This document shows, in pieces, positions 44,671-56,350 of a DNA stretch of 64,000 nt. The DNA is taken from positions 124,001 to 188,000 of the forward strand of contig NC_013512.1 of NCBI RefSeq assembly GCF_000024885.1, read 5' to 3'. The DNA is from Sulfurospirillum deleyianum DSM 6946 (GTDB lineage Bacteria; Campylobacterota; Campylobacteria; Campylobacterales; Sulfurospirillaceae). The position numbers were made by a program, and so were the translations under genes. Positions within the stretch are counted from its first letter, which is position 1, and each line of letters opens with the position of its first letter. Under the pieces are notes generated by a model. That model did not search any database. It was not told the DNA's origin and saw only the letters and a program-made list of their open reading frames with translations.

Positions 44671-47532
44671 GTTGCTAATCGAGATAGCGCATCCCACCCA
44701 TTTTTCACGTAATGCATCGCTGCTTTGAGGTTCTTGTATCTGGAGTCGATCAGGGGCAATTTTATGTTTGGTGATAAGATTGTCTCGAATTGCTGTTGCT
44801 CGTTTGTTTGCAAGGGTCGTTAATGCTTCAGGAGTAACCGTGATTTTTTCAGCAATTTTACTTCTTAAACGCTCATAAATAGCCCCTTTGTCAAGTTTTT
44901 CCTCTTGATAGCGTTGAAGCTCTTTTTTATAAGCCTCTTTTGAGTAGTAGGTGACAAAAAGTTTTTCGATAGCTCGTCCATAACTATTTTTTTCACTGCT
45001 TCCTTTGGGTGTCAAAGTTTCAATTTGTGCAGTGACATTGTTCTCTTGAAGGGCTTGTGTGTCGATGGTTTCATTGAAGCTAGGTGTAATGAGGAGTTTA
45101 AGTTCGCCTCTTTTTTCTAAAATAAGTTGGTAGTGTTCCATCTTCTCTTCTTCTGACCCGATGAGCGCAAACTCGCCAGCCGCAAAGTCAATGCTGGTTA
45201 GATTTTCGGTTTCAATGCCCAGTACAGAGCCTAAAAGCTTAAAGGGAGAAGTAATGACACTGCCCAGTAAATTTCCAATCGCACGCCACACAATGCTTCC
45301 ATAACGAAACTCTGGACTATTCATATCACCACTGACAGGAAGATTGATATCAATTTGACCACGGGAATCTTTTAAAATCGCAATGGCAAGACCTAAAGGT
45401 ACGTTAATCGCTTCATCACTTTCGATTTTTTCACCTAAGGTAAGAGAGTCAAGATTGATTTTATTGTCTCCCTCCATTAAGCCTTTTCGAATTTTATAGG
45501 AGAGATCCATAGAGAGTTTTCCTCCCTTAATGGCATAACCGACAAATTTTCCTGAATAAGGGGTGAAAGATTTCATATCAAGATTTTTAAAGATGAGTTT
45601 TAGGGTTGCTCGATTTTTAAAGTCAAAAGGCAAAAGCGAACCATCAATTTTCGCATAGCCATACTTGTTAACCTTGCCTTCCAATTTAAGAACAGAAGGC
45701 TTTGCGCTTTGGGTATTGAGTGTTGAAAATTTGCCATTTAGGCTTGTCATGTAGGTTGCAAAAGGAATGGGTAAGGAAGCGTCTTTAAAGTGTGCGCTAC
45801 CGTTTTGAAGGGCAATATCACCGATGAGCAGTTCTAAAGGCGTCTCTTTGGTAGTAGAGGAAGGTTTGGTTTTTGTAGGGGATGTTTGTGCTGCTTGTGT
45901 TTTGAGTATATCTGAGAAATTGGTAGTTTGATCTTTTTTAATATCCAAATTAACATACGGTTTAAGAAGAGAAATTTTCTTTACATGTAAAGAGGCTGGC
46001 GAAGATGCGTAAGCAATGGAGTCCATCTTGAGTTTTTCCCACTGTAAAAGGGTGTTTTTAAAACGATCTAAGAGAACGAGTTTTGAGAGCTCTGCGTCTG
46101 CGCTGATTTTAATCAGAGGATTTTTGCCAAATGAGGCATTCATTTTAGCGTCACTGAAGAGCAATCCTTCTTTTAAAATCAGCGTGGTAAAAGGATGGAG
46201 ATAGGGTTGAACTTTTGCTAGGGAGAGCGCTTTGGCTTTGAGTTCTACAGTAAGTTGTGTCGTTGAGGGAACAAAAGAACCTTTGAGTGCTAGGGAAGCA
46301 TCTTTATCGACGGAGGTATTAAGCTCATAGACGATAGAGCGATTCATATCACTGCTAAGGGAAGTCAACGTAGCATTTAGTCCTGAGAGATGAATGGGCG
46401 CACCTTTAACATTGTGATCGGTCAATATCAGGGCGCTGTTGGTTAAACGAAGCGTATCCAATGCAAAAGTCCATGCCTTTTCTTTTGTACCCTTTTGTTG
46501 AGAAGTCGTAGCTGTTTTAGTTGCAGGAGGGGAAAAGAGTCGTGCGACATTGGGCATATAATGTTCGTGTAACTGTACATCAACAAACGCTTCATGGATA
46601 AGAGCATTTTGAATATGAATCGAAGCTTTTTGAAGGTCAAAATCTATGCCATCAAGCTTTAAAGAAGGCAGTTCAATAACTTTGTTTGTTTGATCAAGAA
46701 AACGTATCTCTTCTAGGTGTGCTTCTGCTTTATCTATGGTGAGTAGTGGCACCTCTTTGCTTAAATCCATGGAAAAAGGAAGGCGAAGACTCAGTGCTCC
46801 TTGCTCGAGCGTTGCGGGGAGCGTAGGAAGCAAATAACGCCAAAAATCTTTCAAAGGTAAACGATCTACGTGTAACTCTCCATGAAATTTTAAAGGCTCA
46901 AGAGAAATACTGCTCGCAAGTGAGATTTTTTCCTCATTTTGGAGTGCAATTTTTAAGGCATGGATGCTGAGATCATCTTTGTAAAAACTCAGATTGTTAA
47001 TGACATAGTTAATGGGCTGAATATCAAGAGCAAAGGGTTCTTTTACACTTTCATCTTTAAAGTGTATGCCCCCTTTTTGCAATTCAACATGCTCGATAAT
47101 CAATGGCATCACCAAAGAAGAGGATGTTTGGGTGGCATTGTGTTCGTTCGAAGAAGAAGGAAAGAAGGTCAAAAGGTTAAATGTGCCATTTTGGTCAATG
47201 TGAAAGTTCGTGAATGGGCGATCTACAAGAATGGTTTTGACATAAAACTCTTTTTTAAATAAAAAGGAGGGTTCATAATTAACATAAAGATGTTCAATGG
47301 TGCTTATATTGCTTTCGTTATGATCTTTCAGGGCAATATTCTTTACATGTAACTCGAATGTAAAGGGGTTGAAGGTTACTTCTTCAAGGCTAAGGGGTAA
47401 CTGGAAGGACTCTTTGATAAGGGAAGGAAGGTATGTTTTTGTCCACCATGGTAAAATCACAAAACCACTTAGCGTGTAGAAAATAAAGAGTGAAAAAAGC
47501 CAAAATAAAACAATTTTAAGAGATTTTTTCAT
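44668..47532 (-). CDS. Large DUF748/AsmA-like envelope protein
   Basis: This 954-residue protein has an N-terminal transmembrane anchor (residues about 7-30), then repeated beta-rich AsmA/DUF748 segments; E-V-T-F-N-P-F-T-F-E-L near residue 47 is the typical opening. The C-terminal 60 residues (T-T-L-A-N-K-R-A-T-A-I-R-D-N-L-I) resemble the end of an OmpA-like domain. Related proteins form elongated bridges for lipid transport between inner and outer membranes; this role is inferred from the family. Two TTACATGTAA copies encode L-H-V-K. It has its own promoter. Confidence 0.8.
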   Translation of the reverse strand: MKKSLKIVLFWLFSLFIFYTLSGFVILPWWTKTYLPSLIKESFQLPLSLEEVTFNPFTFELHVKNIALKDHNESNISTIEHLYVNYEPSFLFKKEFYVKTILVDRPFTNFHIDQNGTFNLLTFFPSSSNEHNATQTSSSLVMPLIIEHVELQKGGIHFKDESVKEPFALDIQPINYVINNLSFYKDDLSIHALKIALQNEEKISLASSISLEPLKFHGELHVDRLPLKDFWRYLLPTLPATLEQGALSLRLPFSMDLSKEVPLLTIDKAEAHLEEIRFLDQTNKVIELPSLKLDGIDFDLQKASIHIQNALIHEAFVDVQLHEHYMPNVARLFSPPATKTATTSQQKGTKEKAWTFALDTLRLTNSALILTDHNVKGAPIHLSGLNATLTSLSSDMNRSIVYELNTSVDKDASLALKGSFVPSTTQLTVELKAKALSLAKVQPYLHPFTTLILKEGLLFSDAKMNASFGKNPLIKISADAELSKLVLLDRFKNTLLQWEKLKMDSIAYASSPASLHVKKISLLKPYVNLDIKKDQTTNFSDILKTQAAQTSPTKTKPSSTTKETPLELLIGDIALQNGSAHFKDASLPIPFATYMTSLNGKFSTLNTQSAKPSVLKLEGKVNKYGYAKIDGSLLPFDFKNRATLKLIFKNLDMKSFTPYSGKFVGYAIKGGKLSMDLSYKIRKGLMEGDNKINLDSLTLGEKIESDEAINVPLGLAIAILKDSRGQIDINLPVSGDMNSPEFRYGSIVWRAIGNLLGSVITSPFKLLGSVLGIETENLTSIDFAAGEFALIGSEEEKMEHYQLILEKRGELKLLITPSFNETIDTQALQENNVTAQIETLTPKGSSEKNSYGRAIEKLFVTYYSKEAYKKELQRYQEEKLDKGAIYERLRSKIAEKITVTPEALTTLANKRATAIRDNLITKHKIAPDRLQIQEPQSSDALREKWVGCAISISN

Positions 47533-47560
47533 GGCATATCCTCCATCGCAAGGTTAAATC

Positions 47561-47566
47561 ATTATA
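47561..47566 (-). promoter_or_regulatory. -10 box of the DUF748 gene
   Basis: TATAAT on the reverse strand lies 29 bases before the ATG, with GATGGAGGATATGCC as ribosome-binding region. Confidence 0.5.
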
Positions 47567-47606
47567 CTACAAAATAGAATAAACTTTTGGTAAAAGAGCG
47601 CTGTGG

Positions 47607-47612
47607 TATACT
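47607..47612 (+). promoter_or_regulatory. -10 box (TATACT) of queH
   Basis: TATACT lies 33 bases upstream of the queH ATG in the divergent gap with the DUF748 gene. Confidence 0.4.
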
Positions 47613-47644
47613 TTTAAACAAAATTAATTCCGTAAAGAAATAAC

Positions 47645-48733
47645 ATGCTTGTTCACATTTGTTGCTCTGTTGATAGTCACTTTTTTTTGAAAAAATTAGC
47701 GCAAAAATACCCTCAAGAATCCTTACAAGCTTTTTTTTATGACCCAAATATTCATCCTTTTAGTGAGTATCGTTTACGTCTGTTAGATGTCAAACGTAGT
47801 TGTCAAACATTGGGGATTGTTTTGCATGAGGGTGCGTACAATTATGAGGGATGGTTAGAGGCGGTACGAGGATTTGAAAATGAACCTGAAAAAGGCAAAC
47901 GTTGTACGATTTGTTTTGATAACAGGTTAGAAGAAACAGCGAAAAAAGCCCTAGAATTAGGCGAAAATGTGATAACAACGACATTGCTAACAAGTCCTAA
48001 AAAATCACTTTCACAGTTAGAAAATGCGTTAGCGACGATTGCTAGGAAGTATGGATTGGAAAGTGTTGCGCCTGATTTTCGAAAACAAGGTGGAACCCAA
48101 GAACAATTTGCTTTAGCTAAAGAGGCAATGCTCTATCATCAAGATTATTGTGGGTGCTCGTTTGCGCTTCGTGTTCAAAGAGAACAGCAAAAGAGGTGGG
48201 TAGATGAACTCAGTTCTCCTCTAAGACCTCAAGTGCTTCCTTCCTCCATTGAAGAACGTATCGCATTGTATGAAAAAGTGATGGATTATGAAGCAGAAGC
48301 GACTCCATTTCGATTGATGCGTGAGAAGTTCTTAAACTACCGTTTGCTTCGAGGATGGGTGAGAAAAAGTGAAGGAAGTGTTCTGCCAAGTTATATTTTG
48401 TTTTACTCTACATGTAAAAAAGAGCGTATCAAATCTAAGATAGAGTTTATCGCCGAAGGGGTTGGTTATTTTGCCAAAGAAGAGGCTCGGTTTCTTTCAT
48501 TAGAGTGTTTTAATGCCATTGCACATGCCAGATATGATTCGGTGAAAGAGATGTTACAAAATCCCCCAACCATAGCGTGTGAGATACGTGTAAGAGAGGC
48601 AATCTGTGGGAGATTTTCTTTTTCTCTAAGCCCTTTGATTGTGTTGGATGAGGTTGAAATGGGAGGCTATGAACTCTGCGTTGAGAGCAAGAGTTATCCT
48701 GACATTAGAGAAAATTTAGTATTAATTGGCTAA
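47645..48733 (+). CDS. queH: Epoxyqueuosine reductase QueH with long C-terminal extension
   Basis: This 362-residue enzyme reduces epoxyqueuosine to queuosine in tRNA. The N-terminal 190 residues carry the QueH signatures: H-I-C-C (C6, C7), Y-D-P-N-I-H-P-F-S-E-Y, K-R-C-T-I-C-F-D-N-R-L near residue 84, T-L-L-T-S-P-K-K-S, and Y-H-Q-D-Y-C-G-C-S. These cysteines bind the metal clusters. Another 170 residues follow that standard QueH lacks and that I do not recognise. It is upstream of fabZ and separated by a short gap. Confidence 0.85.
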   Translation: MLVHICCSVDSHFFLKKLAQKYPQESLQAFFYDPNIHPFSEYRLRLLDVKRSCQTLGIVLHEGAYNYEGWLEAVRGFENEPEKGKRCTICFDNRLEETAKKALELGENVITTTLLTSPKKSLSQLENALATIARKYGLESVAPDFRKQGGTQEQFALAKEAMLYHQDYCGCSFALRVQREQQKRWVDELSSPLRPQVLPSSIEERIALYEKVMDYEAEATPFRLMREKFLNYRLLRGWVRKSEGSVLPSYILFYSTCKKERIKSKIEFIAEGVGYFAKEEARFLSLECFNAIAHARYDSVKEMLQNPPTIACEIRVREAICGRFSFSLSPLIVLDEVEMGGYELCVESKSYPDIRENLVLIG

Positions 48734-48764
48734 AATATTAGAATTTTGTTAGAAGGTTTTAAAG

Positions 48765-49214
48765 ATGTTAATTGATGTTGTAGAGATTCAAAAAATACTC
48801 CCCCACCGCTTTCCTTTTTTACTGATTGATCGAGTCACTGCGTTGCAATCAGGCACTTCCATTGAAGCGTATAAAAATGTGACGATTGGTGAACAAATTT
48901 TTCAAGGGCACTTTCCTGAGCATCCTATTTATCCAGGTGTCATGATTATTGAAGGGATGGCGCAAGCTGGTGGTGTTTTAGCGTTTAAAAGCATGGATGA
49001 AGAGGCTCAAGAAGGTACCAAAGAAAAAGTGGTTTACTTTATGAGCATTGATAATGCGAAATTTAGAAATCCTGTACGGCCAGGAGATAAATTGGTTTAT
49101 CAATTAGCTGTTTTGAAACACCGAGGCAATATTTGGGTTTTGGATGCCAAAGCCTACGTGGATGATAAGTTGGTGGCAGAAGCCGAACTTAAAGCTATGA
49201 TTGTGGACAAATAA
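48765..49214 (+). CDS. fabZ: 3-hydroxyacyl-[acyl-carrier-protein] dehydratase
   Basis: This 149-residue hotdog-fold dehydratase of fatty-acid synthesis has the catalytic His and Glu in [19 protein letters not shown] near residues 46-64. The N-terminal [12 protein letters not shown] motif is exact. It leads a lipid A/fatty-acid pair with lpxA, whose ATG follows 1 base after the fabZ stop. Confidence 0.97.
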   Translation: MLIDVVEIQKILPHRFPFLLIDRVTALQSGTSIEAYKNVTIGEQIFQGHFPEHPIYPGVMIIEGMAQAGGVLAFKSMDEEAQEGTKEKVVYFMSIDNAKFRNPVRPGDKLVYQLAVLKHRGNIWVLDAKAYVDDKLVAEAELKAMIVDK

Positions 49215-49215
49215 G

Positions 49216-50007
49216 ATGTCAAATATTCACCCAACCGCTATTGTGGAAGAGGGAGCATTGCTTGAGGGCAATGTTGAGGTGGGCGCTTTTTGTTTTATCT
49301 CTAAACATGCCAAAATAGGTGAGGGCACCAAAATCGCTCAGGGTGCGCACATCTACGGTAACACCACGATTGGAAAATACAATGAGATCTTTTCACACGC
49401 TGTTTTGGGGTCAATTCCTCAAGATTTGAAATATGCGGGTGAAGAGGTAGAGTTAATTATTGGGGATTATAACAAGATTCGTGAGTTTACGCTTTTTAAT
49501 CCTGGTACCTTAGGTGGAGGAAGTAAAACAGTCATTGGCAGTTACAATCTCTTTATGGGGTATGTGCATGTAGGACACGATGTGCACATTGGCGATCACT
49601 GTATTTTAGCGAATGCCGCAACCCTTGCAGGACACGTTGAGATGGGAAGTTATGCGGTTATTGGTGGGATGACACCGATTCACCAGTTTGTTAAAATTGG
49701 AGATTTTGCCATGATCGCAGGAGCATCTGCCCTTTCACAGGATATTCCACCGTTTTGTTTAGCAGAAGGAAATCGTGCGGTACTAAGAGGCTTAAATCTC
49801 AATGGGTTACGACGTCATTTTGAGCGTGTCGACATTGATGCTTTGCGTGTGGCGTATCGTAAATTGTTTGAATCAGGACAACCGCTTCAAGAGACAGCCG
49901 CTGCGCTTGTAGTGAGTGAAAGCAATGAAAAAGTGTTGCAACTGTGTCGTTTTATTGTCGAATCAACTCGTGGGATTCCATTTGAGAGGAAAAATAATGG
50001 TCAGTAG
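49216..50007 (+). CDS. lpxA: UDP-N-acetylglucosamine acyltransferase
   Basis: This 263-residue left-handed beta-helix enzyme performs the first step of lipid A synthesis. Hexapeptide repeats run through residues 5-190; the catalytic His is in the V-H-V-G-H-D-V-H region near residues 119-126. The C-terminal helical part follows. The ATG at 49216 fits the family N-terminus (I-H-P-T-A-I-V); a TTG at 49201 inside fabZ is rejected. It overlaps clpX by 11 bases. Confidence 0.96.
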   Translation: MSNIHPTAIVEEGALLEGNVEVGAFCFISKHAKIGEGTKIAQGAHIYGNTTIGKYNEIFSHAVLGSIPQDLKYAGEEVELIIGDYNKIREFTLFNPGTLGGGSKTVIGSYNLFMGYVHVGHDVHIGDHCILANAATLAGHVEMGSYAVIGGMTPIHQFVKIGDFAMIAGASALSQDIPPFCLAEGNRAVLRGLNLNGLRRHFERVDIDALRVAYRKLFESGQPLQETAAALVVSESNEKVLQLCRFIVESTRGIPFERKNNGQ

Positions 50008-51235
50008 AGAATGTAGTTTTTGTGGAACCAAAGAGAGCAATGATACCCGTCTCATAGCGGGTGATGATGTCTTTATTTGTGAGCATTGTGTGGTTTCTGC
50101 GTATAAAATCTTCTTTGGGGAAATTCCAGAGAATTCAAGTACGCACTCATCCCAAGAAGAGTCTTTTAACCCAACACTTCTTACCCCTAAAGAGTTAAAA
50201 AAAGTATTAGATGATTTTGTCATTGGTCAAGACCAAGCGAAAAAAGTATTTTCAGTAGGGGTTTATAACCATTACAAACGTATTTTTAAACAGAGCATGA
50301 TGAGCGATGATACTGAAATTTCAAAATCCAATATTTTATTGATTGGACCTACGGGAAGTGGAAAAACGCTTATGGCACAAACGTTAGCACGTTTTTTAGA
50401 TGTGCCTATTGCTATTTCTGATGCAACCAGCCTCACAGAAGCGGGTTATGTGGGTGAAGATGTGGAAAATATTTTGACAAAATTGCTTCAATGTGCCAAT
50501 GGTGATGTGAAAAAAGCAGAGCAAGGTATTGTTTTTATTGATGAAATAGACAAGATTGCCCGTATGAGTGAAAACCGCTCTATTACCAGAGATGTTTCAG
50601 GTGAGGGTGTACAGCAAGCACTGCTTAAAATTATTGAGGGCAGTGTGGTCAATATTCCACCTAAAGGGGGACGTAAACACCCTAATCAAGAGTTTATTCA
50701 AATTGATACGACCAATATTTTATTTGTGTGTGCGGGTGCGTTTGATGGATTGGAAGAGATTATTAAGCGTCGTATCGGCAAAAATGTTTTGGGTTTTGAG
50801 CAGGAAAAACGCAGTAAAAGTCAAGACAATGGGCTTTTTGACCTAGTAGAACCTGATGATTTAGTGCACTATGGGTTAATTCCTGAGTTGATTGGTCGTT
50901 TACATGTAACGGCAAAATTGTCTCCTATTACCAAAGAAGATATGGTACGCATTTTAACAGAGCCTAAAAATGCGATTTATAAACAGTATCAAAAATTATT
51001 TGGGATTGATAATGTCGAGTTGACGTTTGAAAAAGAGGCGCTTGAAGCAGTTGCTGAGCTTGCCATCAAACGTAAAACAGGCGCACGTGGACTTCGAAGC
51101 ATTATGGAGGAGCTTATGGTGGATGTGATGTATGAGCTTCCAGAGTTAGAGGGGTATGAAGTGATTGTCACCAAAGATGCCGTCCAAAAAGGTGAGAAGC
51201 CTCTTTATGTTAAAAAAGATAAAAAAAGTGCGTAA
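49997..51235 (+). CDS. clpX: ATP-dependent Clp protease ATP-binding subunit ClpX
   Basis: This 412-residue AAA+ unfoldase feeds substrates to ClpP. An N-terminal zinc domain has C6-x2-C9 and C28-x2-C31. Walker A is G-P-T-G-S-G-K-T near residue 117, the pore loop is G-Y-V-G-E-D-V-E-N near 153, and Walker B is V-F-I-D-E-I-D-K near 181. The reading frame is open further upstream into lpxA, but only the ATG at 49997, after GAGAGGA, gives a normal zinc-domain start. No clpP lies in this window. Confidence 0.95.
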   Translation: MVSRECSFCGTKESNDTRLIAGDDVFICEHCVVSAYKIFFGEIPENSSTHSSQEESFNPTLLTPKELKKVLDDFVIGQDQAKKVFSVGVYNHYKRIFKQSMMSDDTEISKSNILLIGPTGSGKTLMAQTLARFLDVPIAISDATSLTEAGYVGEDVENILTKLLQCANGDVKKAEQGIVFIDEIDKIARMSENRSITRDVSGEGVQQALLKIIEGSVVNIPPKGGRKHPNQEFIQIDTTNILFVCAGAFDGLEEIIKRRIGKNVLGFEQEKRSKSQDNGLFDLVEPDDLVHYGLIPELIGRLHVTAKLSPITKEDMVRILTEPKNAIYKQYQKLFGIDNVELTFEKEALEAVAELAIKRKTGARGLRSIMEELMVDVMYELPELEGYEVIVTKDAVQKGEKPLYVKKDKKSA

Positions 51236-51251
51236 GTAAAGGATAGATGAG

Positions 51252-52286
51252 ATGATTTTAGACAAAATAATTGGGTTTTTTTCGAGTGATATGAGTATTG
51301 ACCTAGGAACAGCGAATACTTTGGTATTGGTGAAGGGCAAAGGTATTATTATCAATGAACCTTCTGTGGTAGCTGTTCAGCGTAATCGTTATGGAAAGCA
51401 AAACATTTTAGCCGTAGGAAAAGAAGCAAAAAATATGGTGGGGAAAACGCCAGGAGATATTGAAGCGATTCGTCCTATGCGTGATGGAGTGATTGCTGAT
51501 TTTGATATGACAGAGAAGATGATCCGTTACTTCATTGAAAAAGCACATCGTAGAAAAAGTTTTTTACGCCCACGTATTATTATCTGTGTCCCTTATGGTT
51601 TGACACAAGTAGAGCGAAAAGCGGTACGTGAATCTGCTATGAGTGCGGGTGCTCGTGAAGTCTTTTTGATTGAAGAACCTATGGCAGCTGCGATTGGCGC
51701 AGGGCTTCCTATTCGTGAGCCTCAAGGAAGTTTAGTCGTGGATATTGGTGGCGGTACAACCGAAATTGGCGTCGTTTCTTTAGGAGGATTGGTCATTAGT
51801 AAGTCGATTCGTGTCGCAGGTGATAAGATTGATATGGCGATTGTGGATTATGTTAAGAAAAAATATAACTTATTGATTGGCGAGCGAACAGGCGAAGAGA
51901 TTAAAATTTCGATTGGTACAGCCATACCAATGGAAGAGCCTCTTTCTATGGTTGTAAAAGGGCGTGATCAAGTCAGTGGTTTACTCAGCCGTATTGAACT
52001 CAGTAGCGAAGATGTGAGAGATGCGATTAAAGAGCCACTTAAAGAGGTCGCAGATGCGCTTAAAGATGTTCTTGAAGTCATGCCTCCTGATTTAGCGGGG
52101 GATATTGTTGAAAATGGTATTGTTTTAACAGGTGGTGGTGCATTGATTCGTGGGTTTGACAAGTACCTCTCAGATATTGTGAAATTGCCGGTTTTTGTAG
52201 CGGATGAGCCTCTTTTAGCGGTGGCAAAAGGAACAGGTAAGGCCCTTGAAGAGATAGATTTATTACAACAATTATCGAATGAATAA
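51252..52286 (+). CDS. mreB: Rod shape-determining protein MreB
   Basis: This 344-residue bacterial actin directs sidewall peptidoglycan synthesis. ATPase motifs are clear: phosphate 1 loop S-I-D-L-G-T-A-N-T near residue 15, phosphate 2 [10 protein letters not shown] near 163, and the adenosine motif L-T-G-G-G-A-L-I near 294. It is followed by mreC with an 8-base overlap; mreD is not adjacent. Confidence 0.97.
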   Translation: MILDKIIGFFSSDMSIDLGTANTLVLVKGKGIIINEPSVVAVQRNRYGKQNILAVGKEAKNMVGKTPGDIEAIRPMRDGVIADFDMTEKMIRYFIEKAHRRKSFLRPRIIICVPYGLTQVERKAVRESAMSAGAREVFLIEEPMAAAIGAGLPIREPQGSLVVDIGGGTTEIGVVSLGGLVISKSIRVAGDKIDMAIVDYVKKKYNLLIGERTGEEIKISIGTAIPMEEPLSMVVKGRDQVSGLLSRIELSSEDVRDAIKEPLKEVADALKDVLEVMPPDLAGDIVENGIVLTGGGALIRGFDKYLSDIVKLPVFVADEPLLAVAKGTGKALEEIDLLQQLSNE

Positions 52287-53025
52287 AGTTAAAATTCTTC
52301 TCTTGTGTGTCGCTTTTGTGTTTGTATCGTTTCGATACGGCACAGAAGCAAGGCATGTCATAGGTGGTATCCAAAATAAAATACTGGCTTTTTATGTCGA
52401 TACCAAAATGGCGTTATGGGAAAAAATTGATGAACACATCAACCAGCAAGAAGAGATACAAAAGTTAAGAGCTGAAAATCAGGTATTGCAAAAATCAGCT
52501 GTTTTGTCGATTGCTTTTGCAAGTAAATTAAACGATTTACTCAAAGAACATAACACAACAGGCTATCATCCAAATGTGCAACTCGTGGAATCTATTGGGT
52601 ATGCTAATTTAAATGATTATGGAAAAGTATGGCTTCGCTTTGATGACTTTAATCAAAGTAAAATTTATGGACTTCTGCAAAAAGGGTATGCTGCTGGAAT
52701 TGTTGTAGCCAACGATGGACATCCACAAGCCTTGTTGCTCAGTGATCCTCAGTCAATTTTTGCGGTATATGTGGGTGAAAGTAAGATGCAAGGTATTGTG
52801 CAAGGAAATCGTAAAGAGGTGCTTGTAAAATACATTTCTCAGTGGTTGTTGCCTCAAGTTGGGGATGAAGTGGTGACAAGTGGCTTAGATGGGATTTTTT
52901 TTGAGGGTATCAAAGTGGGTGTGGTTTCAAAAGTGATTGAAGAGGAGTCTTCAAAAACCGTTGTGGTAACACCGTATGTTACACCAAGAGTTCCCGCATA
53001 CATGCATGTGATTAAGCAGAACTAA
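52279..53025 (+). CDS. mreC: Rod shape-determining protein MreC
   Basis: This 248-residue protein has an N-terminal membrane segment (residues 1-22), a coiled coil (about 45-90), and the MreC beta domain (about 100-245) with [12 protein letters not shown] and [13 protein letters not shown]. MreC links MreB to the periplasmic cell-wall machinery. It is a little shorter than E. coli MreC because it lacks the long C-terminal tail. Confidence 0.93.
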   Translation: MNKVKILLLCVAFVFVSFRYGTEARHVIGGIQNKILAFYVDTKMALWEKIDEHINQQEEIQKLRAENQVLQKSAVLSIAFASKLNDLLKEHNTTGYHPNVQLVESIGYANLNDYGKVWLRFDDFNQSKIYGLLQKGYAAGIVVANDGHPQALLLSDPQSIFAVYVGESKMQGIVQGNRKEVLVKYISQWLLPQVGDEVVTSGLDGIFFEGIKVGVVSKVIEEESSKTVVVTPYVTPRVPAYMHVIKQN

Positions 53026-53087
53026 TATTCAATCCAGTCTCTTTGGATATTGGCTTGAGTATTATATAGCAGATTAAAAGGAAAGAA

Positions 53088-56000
53088 ATGCCAAAACGTC
53101 AAGATATTAAAACCATATTATTAATTGGATCAGGTCCAATCGTCATCGGACAGGCATGTGAATTTGACTACTCTGGAACGCAAGCGGCAAAAACGCTTAA
53201 AGAGTTAGGCTATCGTGTTGTTTTGGTGAATTCAAATCCTGCAACGATTATGACAGACCCTGAGTTTGCAGATAGAACGTATATTGAACCTATTACTCCA
53301 GAAGTGATTGCACGCATTATTGAAAAAGAGAGTGTTGATGCTGTGCTTCCAACGATGGGTGGGCAAACAGCGCTGAATGTTGCCATGACCATGCATGAAA
53401 AAGGGATGCTTAACAATGTCACATTTTTAGGGGCAAATCCTGCGGCCATTAAGAAAGGTGAAGATAGACAAGCTTTTAAAGAGGCGATGTTGAAAATCGG
53501 AATGGATTTACCTATTAGTGCCTATGCTTACAACATGGAAGATGCGTATGTGGCGGCTGAAAAAATAGGCTTTCCATTGATTATCCGTGCTTCTTATACC
53601 CTAGCAGGTGGCGGTAGTGGTGTTGCGTATAATATTGATGAGTTTAAAGAATTGGCGATGGCAGGATTGGATGCCAGTCCGATTAATGAGATTTTGATTG
53701 AAGAGTCACTCTTAGGTTGGAAAGAGTATGAGATGGAAGTCATTCGTGATAGAGCGGATAACTGCATTATCGTCTGTTCCATTGAAAACCTAGACCCAAT
53801 GGGTGTGCATACGGGAGATAGTATTACCATTGCACCAGCGCTTACGTTAACGGATAAAGAGTATCAGCGTATGCGAAATGCTTCGTTTGCCATTTTGCGT
53901 GAGATTGGCGTCGATACGGGTGGAAGTAACGTCCAGTTTTCAATTTGTCCTAACACAGGTCGTATGACGGTGATTGAGATGAACCCTCGTGTGAGTCGTA
54001 GTTCGGCACTTGCTTCTAAAGCGACAGGGTATCCTATCGCCAAAGTGGCGACACTTTTGGCGGTTGGTTTTACGCTTGATGAGATTAAAAATGACATTAC
54101 AGGAACAGCGGCAAGTTTTGAGCCTGTCATTGACTACATTGTGACAAAAGTGCCTCGCTTTACCTTTGAAAAATTTCCACTTGCCGATTCGACATTAACG
54201 ACTTCAATGAAGAGTGTGGGTGAAGTGATGGCGATTGGTCGTACGTTTAAAGAGTCGTTCCAAAAAGCACTCTGCTCACTGGAGACCAATCTTAGTGGTT
54301 TTGAGAGTATGAAAGTGGATGAAGAAAAACTCAAAAATGAGATTCGTCGCCCCAATGCGGATAGAATGCTCTATGTAGGTGAAGCGTTCCGTCGTGGGTA
54401 CAGTGTGGAAGATATTTTTGCGTTAAGTAAGATTGATCCGTGGTTTTTAAATCAGTTTAAAGAGATTATTGATTTTGAAAAAAAGATCGATATGTTTATT
54501 TTAAATGATGAAAAGCTTTTGCGTCAGGCTAAAACGATGGGCTTTTCGGATAAGATGATTGCAAAACTTATTAATCAAGAAGACAATTTAGAACTGACCT
54601 CAAATGATATCTATTTTGCACGAACTAAACTTGGCATTGATTTTGAGTACAATGAAGTCGATACCTGCGCGGCAGAGTTTAAAGCCTTAACACCGTATCT
54701 TTACTCTACCACTAATGTGACAAAACTTCCTTTACATGTAAAGAGTGAAGAGAGCCAAAAAAAGGTGATGATTATTGGTGGGGGGCCTAACCGAATTGGT
54801 CAAGGTATCGAGTTTGACTATTGTTGTGTGCATGCGGCGTATGCGCTAAATGATATGGGTGTTAAAACCATTATGTATAACTGTAATCCTGAAACCGTTT
54901 CAACCGATTACGATACCAGCGATATTCTTTACTTTGAGCCGATTGATTTTGAACATGTAAGAAGTGTGGTTGAAAAAGAGAATCCCGATGGGATTATCGT
55001 TCATTTTGGTGGACAAACACCGCTTAAATTAGCGAAGAAATTGACCGTTATGGGTGCAAAAATCATCGGTACCACCGCACGTGTGATTGATATGGCAGAA
55101 GATAGAGAGAAGTTTTCTAAATTTATTACCGAAAATAACATTAAGCAACCAAATAATGCCACTGCAACCAGCGAAGAAGAGGCGATAGAGAAAGCTAAAG
55201 AGATTGGGTATCCTGTTTTAGTGCGTCCAAGTTATGTTCTCGGTGGACGTGCGATGCGTATCGTCTACAACGAGAGTGAGCTTCGAACGTATATGAATGA
55301 AGCGGTCAGTGTAAGCCATAATTCACCTGTTCTCATCGACCAGTTTTTAGACCGTGCCATTGAAGTGGATGTGGATGCCATTTGTGATGGTAAAGATGTG
55401 TACATTGGTGGTATTATGCAACACATTGAAGAAGCGGGAATTCATAGTGGCGATAGCGCATGTTCTCTGCCTAGTGTCAGTTTAAGCGATGCTATTTTGG
55501 CAAAAATTGAAGCGCAAACACAACAAATCGCTCTTAATTTAGGTGTTGTAGGTTTGATGAACATTCAATACGCTATCTATCAAGACGATGTATATATGAT
55601 TGAAGTGAATCCAAGAGCGAGTCGTACCGTGCCATTTGTGAGTAAAGCAACAGGTATGCCAATGGCAAAAATAGCCACTCGTGTCATGTTTCAAGGTAAT
55701 CTTAGAGAAGCGCTTAAATTTTACGATAAATTTGATGTGTTACGAGAAGAAAATGGCATTTTAAAACCTAAGAAATTTGATCATGTTGCAGTGAAAGAGG
55801 CGGTATTCCCGTTCAATAAACTTCAAGGCGCAGACCTCATTTTAGGACCTGAGATGAAATCAACAGGCGAAGTCATGGGTATTAGCAAAAACTTCCCAGC
55901 TTCGTTTGCAAAAAGTCAAATCGCTTCGGCTAACGTGCTTCCAAAGAGTGGCTCTGTGTTTATCTCATTGGTCGATATCGACAAAAGTTTTGCGAAACAA

Positions 56001-56345
56001 ATCGGTGAGAAATTTGTTCAATTAGGCTTTAAAGTGGTTGCCACAGGCGGTACGCACAAAGCGCTTCAAGATGCGGGTGTGGAGGCTGAGTTTGTCTATA
56101 AAATCAGCGAGGGTCGTCCAAATATTGAAGATAAACTCAAAAATGGGGATATTGCGCTTGTCATTAATACGAGTGATGCCAAATCAAGCAAAGACGATGC
56201 GAAGAAAATTCGCCAAGCCGTGCTTCGTTTTAAAATCCCTTATTTTACCACCGTTGCTGCCGCTGCTGCTGCGACAGAGTCCATTGAGTACATTCAAGAT
56301 AAAAGCGCACTTGAACCACGTGCATTACAAGACTATTTAAACTAA
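53088..56345 (+). CDS. carB: Carbamoyl-phosphate synthase large subunit
   Basis: This 1085-residue synthetase makes carbamoyl phosphate for arginine and pyrimidines. It contains two homologous ATP-grasp halves, starting at [13 protein letters not shown] near residue 10 and [12 protein letters not shown] near 563, and a C-terminal MGS-like allosteric domain from about 940 (F-K-V-V-A-T-G-G-T near 982). Length is normal. carA is not in this window. One TTACATGTAA lies in the linker between the halves (L-H-V-K). Confidence 0.97.
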   Translation: MPKRQDIKTILLIGSGPIVIGQACEFDYSGTQAAKTLKELGYRVVLVNSNPATIMTDPEFADRTYIEPITPEVIARIIEKESVDAVLPTMGGQTALNVAMTMHEKGMLNNVTFLGANPAAIKKGEDRQAFKEAMLKIGMDLPISAYAYNMEDAYVAAEKIGFPLIIRASYTLAGGGSGVAYNIDEFKELAMAGLDASPINEILIEESLLGWKEYEMEVIRDRADNCIIVCSIENLDPMGVHTGDSITIAPALTLTDKEYQRMRNASFAILREIGVDTGGSNVQFSICPNTGRMTVIEMNPRVSRSSALASKATGYPIAKVATLLAVGFTLDEIKNDITGTAASFEPVIDYIVTKVPRFTFEKFPLADSTLTTSMKSVGEVMAIGRTFKESFQKALCSLETNLSGFESMKVDEEKLKNEIRRPNADRMLYVGEAFRRGYSVEDIFALSKIDPWFLNQFKEIIDFEKKIDMFILNDEKLLRQAKTMGFSDKMIAKLINQEDNLELTSNDIYFARTKLGIDFEYNEVDTCAAEFKALTPYLYSTTNVTKLPLHVKSEESQKKVMIIGGGPNRIGQGIEFDYCCVHAAYALNDMGVKTIMYNCNPETVSTDYDTSDILYFEPIDFEHVRSVVEKENPDGIIVHFGGQTPLKLAKKLTVMGAKIIGTTARVIDMAEDREKFSKFITENNIKQPNNATATSEEEAIEKAKEIGYPVLVRPSYVLGGRAMRIVYNESELRTYMNEAVSVSHNSPVLIDQFLDRAIEVDVDAICDGKDVYIGGIMQHIEEAGIHSGDSACSLPSVSLSDAILAKIEAQTQQIALNLGVVGLMNIQYAIYQDDVYMIEVNPRASRTVPFVSKATGMPMAKIATRVMFQGNLREALKFYDKFDVLREENGILKPKKFDHVAVKEAVFPFNKLQGADLILGPEMKSTGEVMGISKNFPASFAKSQIASANVLPKSGSVFISLVDIDKSFAKQIGEKFVQLGFKVVATGGTHKALQDAGVEAEFVYKISEGRPNIEDKLKNGDIALVINTSDAKSSKDDAKKIRQAVLRFKIPYFTTVAAAAAATESIEYIQDKSALEPRALQDYLN

Positions 56346-56350
56346 AAATC

